A DNA stretch of 64,000 bases from Methylobacter sp. GTDB lineage: Bacteria; Pseudomonadota; Gammaproteobacteria; Methylococcales; Methylomonadaceae. The number at the start of each line of letters is the position of its first letter. The stretch's first letter is position 1. Below, piece after piece: positions 17,951 to 27,566 of the stretch. The DNA lies in NCBI RefSeq assembly GCF_023227905.1, contig NZ_JALOCF010000001.1, forward strand, positions 1 through 64,000, written 5' to 3'. Below the pieces are notes generated by a model. That model was not told the DNA's origin. It saw only the letters and a list, made by a program, of their open reading frames with translations, and ran no database searches. The position numbers were made by a program, and so were the translations under genes.

Positions 17951-18451
17951 TTATTCCGGCATAGTTGACAACTTTTGCTGAACTTGACTCGTTACGTCGA
18001 TCTTTTCACTGGCATAAATAACGCCATCAGTCAGTAACAAGTCAAAATTTTGAGCCTTGGCTATTTCCCGAATAGCTTCAACGATACGGCGTTGTAATTT
18101 GCCTAGCTCCTCATTACGACGCGCATTAAAATCTTCGCTGAACTCCTGCTGGGCTCTTTTGGCATCTCTTTTTTTGTTCAGGATGTCTTTTTCCATATTG
18201 GATTTGGCTGACGCCCCCATCACGGCGCCATCACGGGCCAACTTTTCGTCCATGCTTTGGATTTCTTTTTGCTGGGCGACTAATTGCTTGTCGCGCGGCG
18301 AAAACTCTTGTTCCAGGCGTTTTTTAGCTTTTTCTGCCTGAGGTGCTTTTTCCAGAACGGCTGGTATATTGACAAAGCCAATTTTTAAATCAGCGTAGCT
18401 CACGTTAGCTGCAAGCAACAATCCTAAGAATAAAGCAATTTTCGTTTTCAT
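17951..18451 (-). CDS. skp: Periplasmic chaperone Skp/OmpH
   Basis: 166 residues with a signal peptide (IALFLGLLLAANVSYA), then a short beta strand (LKIGFVNIPAVLEKAP) and long charged coiled-coil arms with many Gln, Lys and Glu, as in Skp trimers. It escorts unfolded outer-membrane proteins to BamA, whose gene lies immediately upstream on the same strand. Confidence 0.92.
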   Translation of the reverse strand: MKTKIALFLGLLLAANVSYADLKIGFVNIPAVLEKAPQAEKAKKRLEQEFSPRDKQLVAQQKEIQSMDEKLARDGAVMGASAKSNMEKDILNKKRDAKRAQQEFSEDFNARRNEELGKLQRRIVEAIREIAKAQNFDLLLTDGVIYASEKIDVTSQVQQKLSTMPE

Positions 18452-18551
18452 TGATAAACAGGTCTCTGGTGAAAAATTAAGGTTGATAATTATTAAAATA
18501 TATTATTTATTAAATTATAGGGGATAAGCCTATTAAACAGAACAACTTCTT

Positions 18552-20861
18552 CTAGAAATTTTGCCCGAAGTTGAATTGAAACATCTGTTTTTGATCCCCT
18601 GTAATAGTGCCATCTGCTGCCGTTGATGTAGACTCGGCATTTAATGGCAATGCGGCACTAACGGATAAAGCGCCGAACGGCGACAACCATTCACCGGAAA
18701 TCCCAGCAGAATATTTCATGTTATCCGTTTTAAAACCATTGTTGATTGCTCCGGCATCAAAAAAAGTGCCCAACCTGACCGATTTTGTCTCAGGCATAAA
18801 GGGTACCGGAAAAAACATTTCGGCATTACCGATAATTTTACTGGAGCCGCCAAGCGGGTTGCCATAAGGGTTGTCTCTCGGCCCAACCGTATTGTTCCTA
18901 TAACCGCGTATCGATCCGGTACCGCCGCCGAAGTAATTTTCAAAGAACGGTAGGTCGCCCGTGCTTCCATAACCGTCACCATAACCCACTTCCCCCTGTA
19001 ATCTGAACGTAAAGTCTTTAGCTAACGGAAAATAAAGCTGATGTTTATAGCCAATTTTATAATATTCCAGGTCGCTACCGGGAACTGTTGCCAAGGCGGA
19101 AAAACGCTGTTGCTGCCCCTTATTCGGGAAGATTGCCCGATTAAGTGTATCGTGAGACCAACCTATTGCCGGCGACAGAGTTAGGAAAGTACTACCTTGC
19201 TTATTAATAAAGTCTTGAATTTGTGTGGATGTAAAGTCAGTTTTACTCAACTCAGTATGTTTAACATCGACATCAAAACGCAAGTTGTCGAATTCATTCA
19301 ACGGTATGCCGAAATTGACCCCGGCATTTGCGACATTGGTCGAATAATTGGCAATATTAATTTGCCCTGCATTGCGTTTGGTGTAGCCCAAATTATAACC
19401 CTGGCTGACGCCGTCCACGGTGAAATAAGGGTTAAAAAAACCGAACTGGTAACTGGTAGCGTAATCACTATTATTAAAGGCGATATTCACCCGCTTGCCT
19501 GAGCCAAAGACGTTATCCTGGGCAACATTGGCGTTCAATACGATCCCTTGGGTTTGAGAAAAGCCGATACCTGCGGACAGGTTGCCGGATGGTTTTTCCG
19601 TTACCGTATAATTCACATCAATCTGGTCGGCAGAACCCTGAACCGGCGGCGTTTCAACGTTTACCTCTTCAAAGTAGCCTAAACGCTCAAGACGCGTTTT
19701 CGACCGCTCTATTTTTGAGCTTGACGCCCAGCTGGACTCCATCTGCCGCATTTCACGCCGCAACACTTCATCGCGGGTTTTGCTATTGCCCTTCATGTTT
19801 ACGCGCCTAACATAAACGCGTTTGCCCGGATCGACAAAAAAAGTCATATCAACCGTTTTTTTGGCTTCGTTGATTTCCGGCACCATATTAACGTTTGCAA
19901 AAGCATAACCGTCATCGCCTAAACGATCGGAAATTGCCTTGGAAGTTTCAGTCGCGTTTTTTCTGGAAAAAGTTTCTCCCGGCCCCACCTTCGCCAACTT
20001 AATCAGCTCTTGAGGATCAACCACCAGATTACCGGCTAATTTAACTTTTTCCAGTGTATAAACATCACCCTCTTTAACATTGATGGTGACATAAATATCT
20101 TTCTTATCCGGAGTAATAGCGACCTGCGTGGATTCAATATTAAAGTTAATATAACCGCGGTCCAGGTAATAGGAACGCAAGGTTTCCAAATCCGCCTGCA
20201 ACTTTTGTTTGGAGTACTGATCGTTCTTGGTATAAAACGACAACAGATTAGAGGTGCTTAACTCAAGATTGCGCAACAGCGTTTCATCATCAAAAACATT
20301 ATTGCCGACTACATTGATCTGCTTGATCTTGGCGACCCTGCCCTCAGAAATCTTGATATGGATACCGACCCGGTTACGGGTGAGGTTGGATACTTCGGTG
20401 GTGATCTTCAAGCCGTATTTACCGTGACTGAAATACTGTCGGCTTAATTCCTGCTCGACTTTATCCAGCACCTGCTGATCGAATACCTTGCCTTCAGCCA
20501 AACCGATTTTCTTTAGGGCTTTGGTCAAGTCATCCTTGCTTAGATCCTTATTGCCTTCAAAGATGATTTTTGCAATGGAAGGCCGCTCGACCACATTAAC
20601 AATCAGCGTCGACCCTTCTCTTTCCAGAGAAATATCCTTAAAAAAGCCGGTCTTGAATAACGCTTTGATTGCCGGAGCGACATTATCCAAAGAGAATCTT
20701 TCTCCCACATTAACAGGGAGGTAGTTATAAACGGTACCTACCGAGATGCGCTGCAGGCCCTTGACTTGAATATCCTCTACAATAAACTCTTCGTCGCCTT
20801 TAACCGCTTGGGAAACAAGTAGAAATAACAATAGCACGCGAGAAAGAGTATTCAATTTCAT
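18552..20861 (-). CDS. bamA: Outer membrane protein assembly factor BamA
   Basis: 769 residues. Signal peptide, five POTRA domains (starting at EEFIVEDIQVKGLQRIS; others begin around INVVGNNVF, YTLEKVKLAG and VYVRRVNMKGNSKT), then the 16-strand barrel with the conserved GGTGSIRGYRNN loop and a C-terminal Phe (FNFGQNF) that serves as the beta-signal. It is the core of the BAM complex. The protease gene rseP, often upstream of bamA, is absent; epmA stands there instead. Confidence 0.97.
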   Translation of the reverse strand: MKLNTLSRVLLLFLLVSQAVKGDEEFIVEDIQVKGLQRISVGTVYNYLPVNVGERFSLDNVAPAIKALFKTGFFKDISLEREGSTLIVNVVERPSIAKIIFEGNKDLSKDDLTKALKKIGLAEGKVFDQQVLDKVEQELSRQYFSHGKYGLKITTEVSNLTRNRVGIHIKISEGRVAKIKQINVVGNNVFDDETLLRNLELSTSNLLSFYTKNDQYSKQKLQADLETLRSYYLDRGYINFNIESTQVAITPDKKDIYVTINVKEGDVYTLEKVKLAGNLVVDPQELIKLAKVGPGETFSRKNATETSKAISDRLGDDGYAFANVNMVPEINEAKKTVDMTFFVDPGKRVYVRRVNMKGNSKTRDEVLRREMRQMESSWASSSKIERSKTRLERLGYFEEVNVETPPVQGSADQIDVNYTVTEKPSGNLSAGIGFSQTQGIVLNANVAQDNVFGSGKRVNIAFNNSDYATSYQFGFFNPYFTVDGVSQGYNLGYTKRNAGQINIANYSTNVANAGVNFGIPLNEFDNLRFDVDVKHTELSKTDFTSTQIQDFINKQGSTFLTLSPAIGWSHDTLNRAIFPNKGQQQRFSALATVPGSDLEYYKIGYKHQLYFPLAKDFTFRLQGEVGYGDGYGSTGDLPFFENYFGGGTGSIRGYRNNTVGPRDNPYGNPLGGSSKIIGNAEMFFPVPFMPETKSVRLGTFFDAGAINNGFKTDNMKYSAGISGEWLSPFGALSVSAALPLNAESTSTAADGTITGDQKQMFQFNFGQNF

Positions 20862-20938
20862 GTAGAAGTCTAAAAATAAACGGCATTGCCCAATGTTAAA
20901 ATCTAACGGATTATATCACAGTAAATATTTAAACGAGC

Positions 20939-21916
20939 TTAAGCCCTGTGAATAGGAAAACTAAGCACATCCTCAATAGAGGGACTCCCCGAAAGCAGCA
21001 TTAATAAACGATCCAAACCTATAGCCACACCCGAGCATTCCGGAAATCCCGACTCCAGAGCCGAAATAAGGCGCTTGTCTTTAACGGAAACAGGAAGTTT
21101 TTGTTGATGCCTGATAGCCAGCTCATTATCAAAGCGTCTATTCTGTTCTTCGGCGTCAGCCAGCTCATAGTAACCATTACCCAGCTCAATGCCATTGATA
21201 AACAATTCAACCCGGTCAGTAGTCAGAGGGCATTGCTCATTGATCCTTGCCAACGACGATTGGCAAGCCGGATAACCGTAAACCATACACAATGCGTTGC
21301 TGCCCAAATGTGGCTGGACTTTATGGCTAAATATAAAGTCCAGCCACATTGCATGATCATGTCCGCAAATACCCACTGCCTCCGGCAACTGGCAATCCCT
21401 GGCAAAAGCGCAATAGTCCTGATACGAAAACACTAAGGGATCTAAACCGGTAAACGAACTAAATATGTCCTGATAACTGACTCTTTGTGTTTCCTGCAAC
21501 GAATGCCCGCTAAACAGCTCACCGATCAGATCGGAGATTTCATCCATTAATTGAGGCAATGTAAAACCGACTCGATACCATTCAAGCATCGTAAACTCAG
21601 GATTATGGAACCGCCCCGACTCACCGTTCCTGAAGGCTTTGCCTATCTGGTAAATAGAACCGCTACCAGTCGCAAGCAGCCGTTTCATTGCAAACTCGGG
21701 TGACGTTTGCAAAAACAGCGTTTGCCGCAATGGCGACGCGCAATACTCAGCTGTAAAAAACTCCAACTGCGGGTCTGTTCCGATACTGTGACTGAGCAGA
21801 GGCGTCTCCACTTCCAGGACCGATCTTTCCGCAAAAAATCGGCGTATCTGGGCAAGCATCTGCGCCCTTAGATGCAAAAGCTCTATGGCGCAGGTCGGTC
21901 GCCAATCTTGCAGCAC
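20939..21916 (-). CDS. epmA: EF-P--lysine lysyltransferase EpmA (GenX/PoxA)
   Basis: 325 residues. A class II lysyl-tRNA synthetase paralogue lacking the anticodon domain, which attaches beta-lysine to EF-P. Class II motifs are visible: VLEVETPLLSHSIGTDPQ, KAFRNGESGRFHNPEFTMLEW (motif 2) and GVAIGLDRLLMLL (motif 3). It starts with GTG that shares its G with the TAG stop of efp, so the enzyme and its substrate are translated together. Confidence 0.96.
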   Translation of the reverse strand: MLQDWRPTCAIELLHLRAQMLAQIRRFFAERSVLEVETPLLSHSIGTDPQLEFFTAEYCASPLRQTLFLQTSPEFAMKRLLATGSGSIYQIGKAFRNGESGRFHNPEFTMLEWYRVGFTLPQLMDEISDLIGELFSGHSLQETQRVSYQDIFSSFTGLDPLVFSYQDYCAFARDCQLPEAVGICGHDHAMWLDFIFSHKVQPHLGSNALCMVYGYPACQSSLARINEQCPLTTDRVELFINGIELGNGYYELADAEEQNRRFDNELAIRHQQKLPVSVKDKRLISALESGFPECSGVAIGLDRLLMLLSGSPSIEDVLSFPIHRA

Positions 21917-22485
21917 TATTCTTTTACGCGGGAAACGTATTCGCCGGTTCGCGTATCAACCTTAATCACTTCACCCTGTTGCACAAACAAAGGCACCCTG
22001 ACCACTGCGCCGGTTTCCAAAGTAGCCGGTTTTCCGCCGCCGCCAGAGGTATCGCCACGCACACCCGGATCAGTTTCGACGATGGCCAGCTCAACAAAAT
22101 TGGCAGGGGAAATAGCGAGAGGCGCATCATTCCATAAAGTTACCGTGCAGGAGTCCTGGTCTTTAAGCCATTTACCGGCATCGCTGACGGCTTTTTCATC
22201 ACATTGGTACTGTTCAAAAGTCTCAGGCACCATAAAATGCCTGAATTGACCGTCGTTATAAAGATATTGCATCTCGACATCGACAACATCGGCACCTTCA
22301 AGCGACTCGCCCGATTTAAAGGTTCTTTCAATCACCCGGCCGGTTTTCAAATTTCTGATTTTTACCCGGTTAAAAGCTTGGCCTTTACCCGGTTTTACAA
22401 ATTCATTTTCAATAATCGCGCAGGGGTCGTTATCCAACATAACCTTTAACCCGGCTTTAAACTCGTTAGTGCTATAAATGGCCAT
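21916..22485 (-). CDS. efp: Elongation factor P
   Basis: 189 residues from the ATG at 22483-22485, preceded by GAGG. EF-P relieves ribosomes stalled at polyproline. The modified lysine sits in KPGKGQAF near residue 34; the three-domain KOW/OB structure is complete with TGGVVRVPLF-like end ([20 protein letters not shown]). It forms a coupled pair with epmA and is divergent from epmB, so substrate and both lysylation enzymes are together. The hydroxylase gene epmC is not in the window. Confidence 0.97.
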   Translation of the reverse strand: MAIYSTNEFKAGLKVMLDNDPCAIIENEFVKPGKGQAFNRVKIRNLKTGRVIERTFKSGESLEGADVVDVEMQYLYNDGQFRHFMVPETFEQYQCDEKAVSDAGKWLKDQDSCTVTLWNDAPLAISPANFVELAIVETDPGVRGDTSGGGGKPATLETGAVVRVPLFVQQGEVIKVDTRTGEYVSRVKE

Positions 22486-22569
22486 TTTATCCTCAAAGAT
22501 GACAAACAATGTAAAACTTACCCATTATAATAGAGGCACCAACCGATAGAAACTTTAATAACCCATTTC

Positions 22570-23580
22570 ATGTCCGAACCACAGTCCGAAATCCAGCACT
22601 TTGCTAAAAACTGGCAACAACAACTTGCCGAAGCTTTTAATAACATTGAAGACCTTTGCCGTTACCTAAACTTATCGCCGAACGACTTGCCGATCTCGGC
22701 CGCTGCCGCCGAAAGCTTTCCGTTACGCGTTCCGTTAAGTTTTGCTGCCTGCATCGAAAAAGGCAATGCGCATGACCCTTTATTGCGCCAAGTATTGCCT
22801 GTGAGTGAGGAACTGTTCGCCTATCCGGGCTATAGCAATGACCCTGTCGGCGATCTCGCGGCGGCCACCCAGATCGGGGTTTTGCATAAATATCATGGCC
22901 GGGTTTTATTTATCGACACCGGCAGCTGCGCCATTAACTGCCGGTATTGTTTTCGTCGCAACTTTCCATACGCTGATTTGCAACTTAGCAAACAACAGGA
23001 AGATGCCGCCATCAAATCCATACAAAACAATACCAGCATCTCGGAAGTTATTCTGAGCGGCGGCGACCCTTTACTGCTAAGCGAGTCAAGACTAGCCCGG
23101 CTTATTCGGCAACTGGACGGTATTGAGCACCTGAAACGCATCCGCATACACAGCCGTCTACCCATCGTTCTACCTGCCCGCATAACTGAAGAATTCATTA
23201 ACACCCTGACCCAAAGCGCCAAACAAATCATCATCGTCGTGCACTGCAATCATGCTAATGAAATTAATGATCGAGTCATTGCTGCCTGCAATTCTCTGAA
23301 AAACAGCGGCATCACCTTGTTTAATCAATCGGTGCTGTTAAAAGGAGTGAATGATGATGCAGAAGTCCTGTGTGAACTAAGCGAACAGCTGTTCAGCCAC
23401 GGCATCATTCCTTACTATTTGCATTTACTGGATAAAGCGACGGGGACAGGGCATTTTGAAGTCTCTGAAACGGAAGCGCTGGCGCTTATGCAGCAGGTTC
23501 AAGCCGCCCTGCCCGGCTACCTGGTTCCAAAGCTGGTCAAAGAGCAGGCAGGAGCCACTTCAAAGCAGACTGTTTTATAG
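22570..23580 (+). CDS. epmB: EF-P beta-lysylation protein EpmB (lysine 2,3-aminomutase-like)
   Basis: 336 residues. Radical SAM enzyme with the cluster motif CAINCRYCFRR (CxxxCxxC) and SGGDPLL downstream, and PLP lysine in the C-terminal half (VPKLVKE). It makes (R)-beta-lysine from lysine for EpmA. It starts 85 bases from efp on the opposite strand, sharing its promoter region. Confidence 0.95.
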   Translation: MSEPQSEIQHFAKNWQQQLAEAFNNIEDLCRYLNLSPNDLPISAAAAESFPLRVPLSFAACIEKGNAHDPLLRQVLPVSEELFAYPGYSNDPVGDLAAATQIGVLHKYHGRVLFIDTGSCAINCRYCFRRNFPYADLQLSKQQEDAAIKSIQNNTSISEVILSGGDPLLLSESRLARLIRQLDGIEHLKRIRIHSRLPIVLPARITEEFINTLTQSAKQIIIVVHCNHANEINDRVIAACNSLKNSGITLFNQSVLLKGVNDDAEVLCELSEQLFSHGIIPYYLHLLDKATGTGHFEVSETEALALMQQVQAALPGYLVPKLVKEQAGATSKQTVL

Positions 23581-23581
23581 C

Positions 23582-24487
23582 TTAGCCGTTTCGGTTAGTA
23601 ATGCCGTGCGGTACATGGGCGGCTGCGACGTGCCGGGCGGCAGACTCGCAGTGGCCTTTTTGATCATCAAAGAAAATATCCGCACCGAATGCCTTCAAGA
23701 AGGCGCCTTTGTCGAGGCCGCCCAAAAACATCGCCTCATCAATACGAATACCCCAGGCTCTTAACGTCCTGACTACCCGCTCATGAGCCGGAGCCGACCG
23801 GGCGGTCACCAATGCAGTTCTTATGGGTGACGATTGGGGGTCAAACTGCGTTTGGATATGATGCAGAGCACCTAAAAAGTCCTTAAAAGGCCCGCCCGGC
23901 AAAAGCTTTTTGGCTTCGTTACGCTCGTTTTCGATAAACACATCCAAGCCGCGCTGTTGATAAATCCGTTCCGCTTCATCCGAAAACAACACCGAATCCC
24001 CATCAAAAGCGATGCGTAGCTGGTCGGAATGATGTGTCATGGAAGGGCCGCAAAGAATGGTTGCCGCAGCAAAACCCGCACACAGTGCCTTGGCGACGTC
24101 ATCCGCATTGGCCGATAAAAACAAATGCGCACCAAATGCGGGAATATAGCCATACGGTGAGACGCCACCGGTGAATGCCGCACGAACAATCGCCAATTGA
24201 TAATGGGCGATGGAGTTAAAGATTCTCAACCCTGTATCAGCGCTATTCTGGGATAATAAGATGACTTCCGCCAGAGGGTCGTCCGGGCAGCTATCGTTTA
24301 AGCCCAAGATCTTTTTAACCAAGGAAAAACCGTAACCGGGCTCCAGTATTTCATCTTCATGCTCTATTTGGTAACGGCAGAAAGCTTCCTTGCCTTGCGT
24401 TTCAAATATCGCATGCGATTCATCCAGATTAAATAGCGCTCTGGATGATACAGCGACAACAAGCTTTTTCTTCCTCATAACCGGCAT
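23582..24487 (-). CDS. Cytosolic 5'-nucleotidase
   Basis: About 301 residues, family PF06189 (NT5C1-like). The sequence has the N-terminal VVAVSSRALFNLDESH, FTGGVSPYGYI, LRIAFDGDSVLFSDEAERIY (HAD-type aspartates), TARSAPAHERVVRTLRAWG and the final FFDDQKGHCESAA. It should remove phosphate from nucleoside monophosphates. Starts at 24502 (GTG), 24487 or 24478 are possible; none has a strong ribosome site. It overlaps or abuts the end of the SPOR protein gene and converges with epmB. Confidence 0.88.
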   Translation of the reverse strand: MPVMRKKKLVVAVSSRALFNLDESHAIFETQGKEAFCRYQIEHEDEILEPGYGFSLVKKILGLNDSCPDDPLAEVILLSQNSADTGLRIFNSIAHYQLAIVRAAFTGGVSPYGYIPAFGAHLFLSANADDVAKALCAGFAAATILCGPSMTHHSDQLRIAFDGDSVLFSDEAERIYQQRGLDVFIENERNEAKKLLPGGPFKDFLGALHHIQTQFDPQSSPIRTALVTARSAPAHERVVRTLRAWGIRIDEAMFLGGLDKGAFLKAFGADIFFDDQKGHCESAARHVAAAHVPHGITNRNG

Positions 24488-24491
24488 TAGA

Positions 24492-26870
24492 TTAATTGTC
24501 ACTTACCCAGACCGAGTCCAGATTAAGTGTGTTTTTTATCCTATCCGTGTTGGAAAACGCCTCTGCCTTGCTTTTAAAACCTCCTACTCGCAATCGGTAC
24601 ATCGTTATGTTTTTTTCATGGACGGGGATTACTTCGGCAAAAACACCCCTGCGCGCAAATTCAGCCGCTTTGCTTTTGGCAAACCATTCCTGCTTGAATG
24701 CCACCAGATTTACGCCCCACTTTCCCGCAGTAGCTGTCTGCTTATTAGCCGTTACAGATTCCCCTTTAACAACAGCTTTTGGCGGAGCTATTGGTTTGAC
24801 TGGCACAGCTTCGGGTTGGGCTTTGGCAGGTGCGGGTTCAGGCGCTGCCCCTACTTTAGCGGGCGCTGCTTCCTGCTTGGATTTCTCTTTAGCCGGAACA
24901 ACCACATCCTGTGCAGTTTTCCCTTTGGTTGCGGCGTGCTCTTGCGCCACTTCCCCCTTGACTGGAGCATGCACTTGGGTTTCGGCTTTGGTTGTTGCAG
25001 ACTCATGACCATGTTCTTCTTTAGCGACCACAGGCTCATGCGCTGCTTCAACCTTGGCAGGCTCAGCAACCAATGGCTTAAAAGTTATTTTTCCTTCCTC
25101 TCCCCCAATTTTGATCTGCAACCTGTCAAGCGCCTTGCTTACCATATCCTGTTTCGCCACAATCTCAGAAACCTTGTTATTCAATAAATCAACAGGGAAC
25201 TGGGGAGTTTCTTTCAGCTGCGTCATAAACCCATAGACCTGCTGATTCAACTGCACAACAGAATTCATCAGCGTGTTAATCTCTTCATTCGGATTATTTT
25301 CAATATTTTTTGCCAAGCTTGTCTCAAGGGTTGAAACCTGCTCAGTTAACTTTGAAACTTCAGATTTTGCACCGTAAGTCACCACGCCCAATCCAGCGGC
25401 TGCGCTTAATGCAAGGGCACCAAACCCTAGCGCTGCGTAACTGAGAAGCTTTGCTTTTTTAACTTTATTTTCGGCGCTTTCCAGCTGCTTTTTAATATCT
25501 TCCTGATCCACTACCGAAGGACTCATCCTTGCATTTTCAATACCTTGCACTGCTGTATCAACAACTTGTTTCGGTTGAGATTCGAGAATCGCTTCATCAT
25601 CTTTTGATTTGAGCTCAGTATTTTCTGAATCAAAAGCCCGCACAGCTTCTTCATCTTCGCTCAAGAAGCCAGTGCCACCAAAAGCTCCCGCCAAATCGTC
25701 TTCTTTAACCCCGGCACTACTCTCTGTGTCAGGTATTTCCATACCCGCAGTAATATCAAAGTCAGGTAGAAGAAAATCATCTTCATCTTGAGTCGATTGT
25801 TTAGTCTCTGCTAACTGATCCTCCTTTGCCTTATTGGAGAAACCATCATTCGCCTCATCCAATTGAAAAATATCGGCAAGCTCGCTCAAATCCGCATCAT
25901 CGCTAAATAACATATCCTTAAAGGCAGATTGATCTAACGCATCCTCTGAATCAAAACCCGAATCCATGAGCAGATCGTCAATGCCACTTTCATCGCCTTG
26001 CAAATCATTAGGTGCTTCGCCAGCTGCCGACTGCTGTGGCATGTCAGGCGTGGTTGAGTCCGTTTCAGTCAGAATCAGAGCATCAATCTCATCCTCCTGG
26101 ATCAGATCCGTCTCATCGAAGTCGTCAGCCAAGCCGGAAAAATCATCTATTTCATCTGGAAAACCGACAGCAACGGTCGTGGATAAACCGCCTGCATTTT
26201 GTTCAGGCTCATCAATTTCGACCGAAATCATGTCCGGTTCATTGAAATCACTAAAGTCCGAAAAGTCATCCAGCTCTTCATCGGTATCAACAAGCACATC
26301 CTCCACACCTGATTCTTCAGTTTCCGCCACGGCCAATTCAGGCTCATCAGTTTCGGGTACCGGATCTATTTCCGGCTCATTGAAATCGCTAAAATCGGAG
26401 AATTCATCCAGCTCTTCAAACGCACTAACATCATCATCGGTTACAGGCATTGGCACATTATCGGCATCAATGCCGGCATTCATCAGCAACCTATCGATGG
26501 CATCTTGGTCATCCTGATGCTCATCTGACAAAGCAAGAGAAATATCCCCTACCCCCTGTTCTGGTTCCACAACCGACTGCGTTTGTTCCGGTTTATCGAA
26601 ATCGCCGACAAAGTCGTCAAAGCCTAAAAAGTCATCCAGCTCATCATGCAGGTCAATATCATTCACCGCATTTGCATCACTCGCCTCTGGCTGTGTTAAT
26701 TCATCATCTAAACCAAAACCGGCATCCATCAATAATCTATCAATAGCGTCTTCATCGTCCTGAAGCTCATTTATCGGAGCCAGAGAAGATTCCGCATCGT
26801 CCAGCATGGCATCCAAATCAACATCGAGATTGGGTTTTTCTTTTGTTTTTTTGTCTATTGAGTCGGTCAT
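24492..26870 (-). CDS. SPOR-domain membrane protein with acidic repeats
   Basis: About 792 residues from ATG 26868-26870 (numbers below are for a start 11 codons earlier). Residues 1-470 are cytoplasmic and extremely acidic, with three copies of (D)xDAIDRLLMDAGF (about 49-63, 131-145, 303-317) and three of ELDDFSDFSDFNEP-type. A single transmembrane helix lies at 485-511, a coiled coil follows (about 512-600), then an Ala/Pro/Lys linker and a C-terminal SPOR domain (727-803) that should bind denuded glycan strands at the septum. This layout suggests a divisome or polar scaffold that links peptidoglycan to a cytoplasmic partner. No standard name is known to me. It is followed by the nucleotidase gene. 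Confidence 0.8.
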   Translation of the reverse strand: MTDSIDKKTKEKPNLDVDLDAMLDDAESSLAPINELQDDEDAIDRLLMDAGFGLDDELTQPEASDANAVNDIDLHDELDDFLGFDDFVGDFDKPEQTQSVVEPEQGVGDISLALSDEHQDDQDAIDRLLMNAGIDADNVPMPVTDDDVSAFEELDEFSDFSDFNEPEIDPVPETDEPELAVAETEESGVEDVLVDTDEELDDFSDFSDFNEPDMISVEIDEPEQNAGGLSTTVAVGFPDEIDDFSGLADDFDETDLIQEDEIDALILTETDSTTPDMPQQSAAGEAPNDLQGDESGIDDLLMDSGFDSEDALDQSAFKDMLFSDDADLSELADIFQLDEANDGFSNKAKEDQLAETKQSTQDEDDFLLPDFDITAGMEIPDTESSAGVKEDDLAGAFGGTGFLSEDEEAVRAFDSENTELKSKDDEAILESQPKQVVDTAVQGIENARMSPSVVDQEDIKKQLESAENKVKKAKLLSYAALGFGALALSAAAGLGVVTYGAKSEVSKLTEQVSTLETSLAKNIENNPNEEINTLMNSVVQLNQQVYGFMTQLKETPQFPVDLLNNKVSEIVAKQDMVSKALDRLQIKIGGEEGKITFKPLVAEPAKVEAAHEPVVAKEEHGHESATTKAETQVHAPVKGEVAQEHAATKGKTAQDVVVPAKEKSKQEAAPAKVGAAPEPAPAKAQPEAVPVKPIAPPKAVVKGESVTANKQTATAGKWGVNLVAFKQEWFAKSKAAEFARRGVFAEVIPVHEKNITMYRLRVGGFKSKAEAFSNTDRIKNTLNLDSVWVSDN

Positions 26871-27035
26871 ATTGGGCTCGGTAGAGTTATAAGCTAACCG
26901 CAAAGTTTAAATGCAGCGGTCCAGTGTTTATCGGCAAGAGAGTGATTTTAAGCATTCTAATACCAAATAAACTTAATGTTCATCAAGTTTCAGCCATTTA
27001 ATGCTAAACTTTCAAAAAAACTTCAAAGAAAAAAA

Positions 27036-27560
27036 ATGCAACTAGCCATCACTGCCTTAGGCAACCATCAGATTAAATTTATCGCCGAAATATTGCCCGC
27101 CGTACGCGACTGTAAATGTAATATTCTGGAAATAAGATCATCCCGTCTCGCTCAATCCACTGCGGCATACCTGCTTATTCAGGGCAATTGGAGTCAAATC
27201 GCCAAGTTTGAAAGCACTTTGGACATTATCCAGAGGCGGCTGGACATTAAAATTCACACCTTAAGGCCCGATCAAAAAGACAAGGTCAAAGAGTGCGTTC
27301 CCTACTCATTGGAAACCATATCCCTGGATCGTGATAATGTCACAGAATCTATTACTTCCTTTCTGTTTGATCGGGAGATAGAAATTGAGGAAATAACCGG
27401 CAGCTGCTATCAGGCTCCCTATATTCAAACCTCAGTGTTCTCAACCAAGTTTGTCATTTTGATCCCGCCGCAACTTCACCTGTTGTCGCTACGGGAAGAG
27501 TTTCTGGATTTTTGCGATCAGTTAAATATCGATGCCATTCTTGAACCCATAAAACGGTAA
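27036..27560 (+). CDS. Glycine cleavage system repressor-like protein, two ACT domains
   Basis: 174 residues from ATG 27036 (MQLAITALGNHQIKFI); an upstream in-frame ATG at 26976 adds 20 atypical residues. Two ACT domains follow each other, as in GcvR, which antagonises GcvA in E. coli. It is directly followed by bcp (6-base gap), an arrangement seen with gcvR in other gammaproteobacteria. No DNA-binding domain is visible, so it would act through a protein partner. Confidence 0.8.
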   Translation: MQLAITALGNHQIKFIAEILPAVRDCKCNILEIRSSRLAQSTAAYLLIQGNWSQIAKFESTLDIIQRRLDIKIHTLRPDQKDKVKECVPYSLETISLDRDNVTESITSFLFDREIEIEEITGSCYQAPYIQTSVFSTKFVILIPPQLHLLSLREEFLDFCDQLNIDAILEPIKR

Positions 27561-27566
27561 AAAATA

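Noticed and set aside
25966..26517. Serine-rich open frame on the plus strand
   Set aside because: It is the antisense of the acidic repeats of the SPOR protein (GAx/GAT codons read back as TCx), so composition alone explains it.
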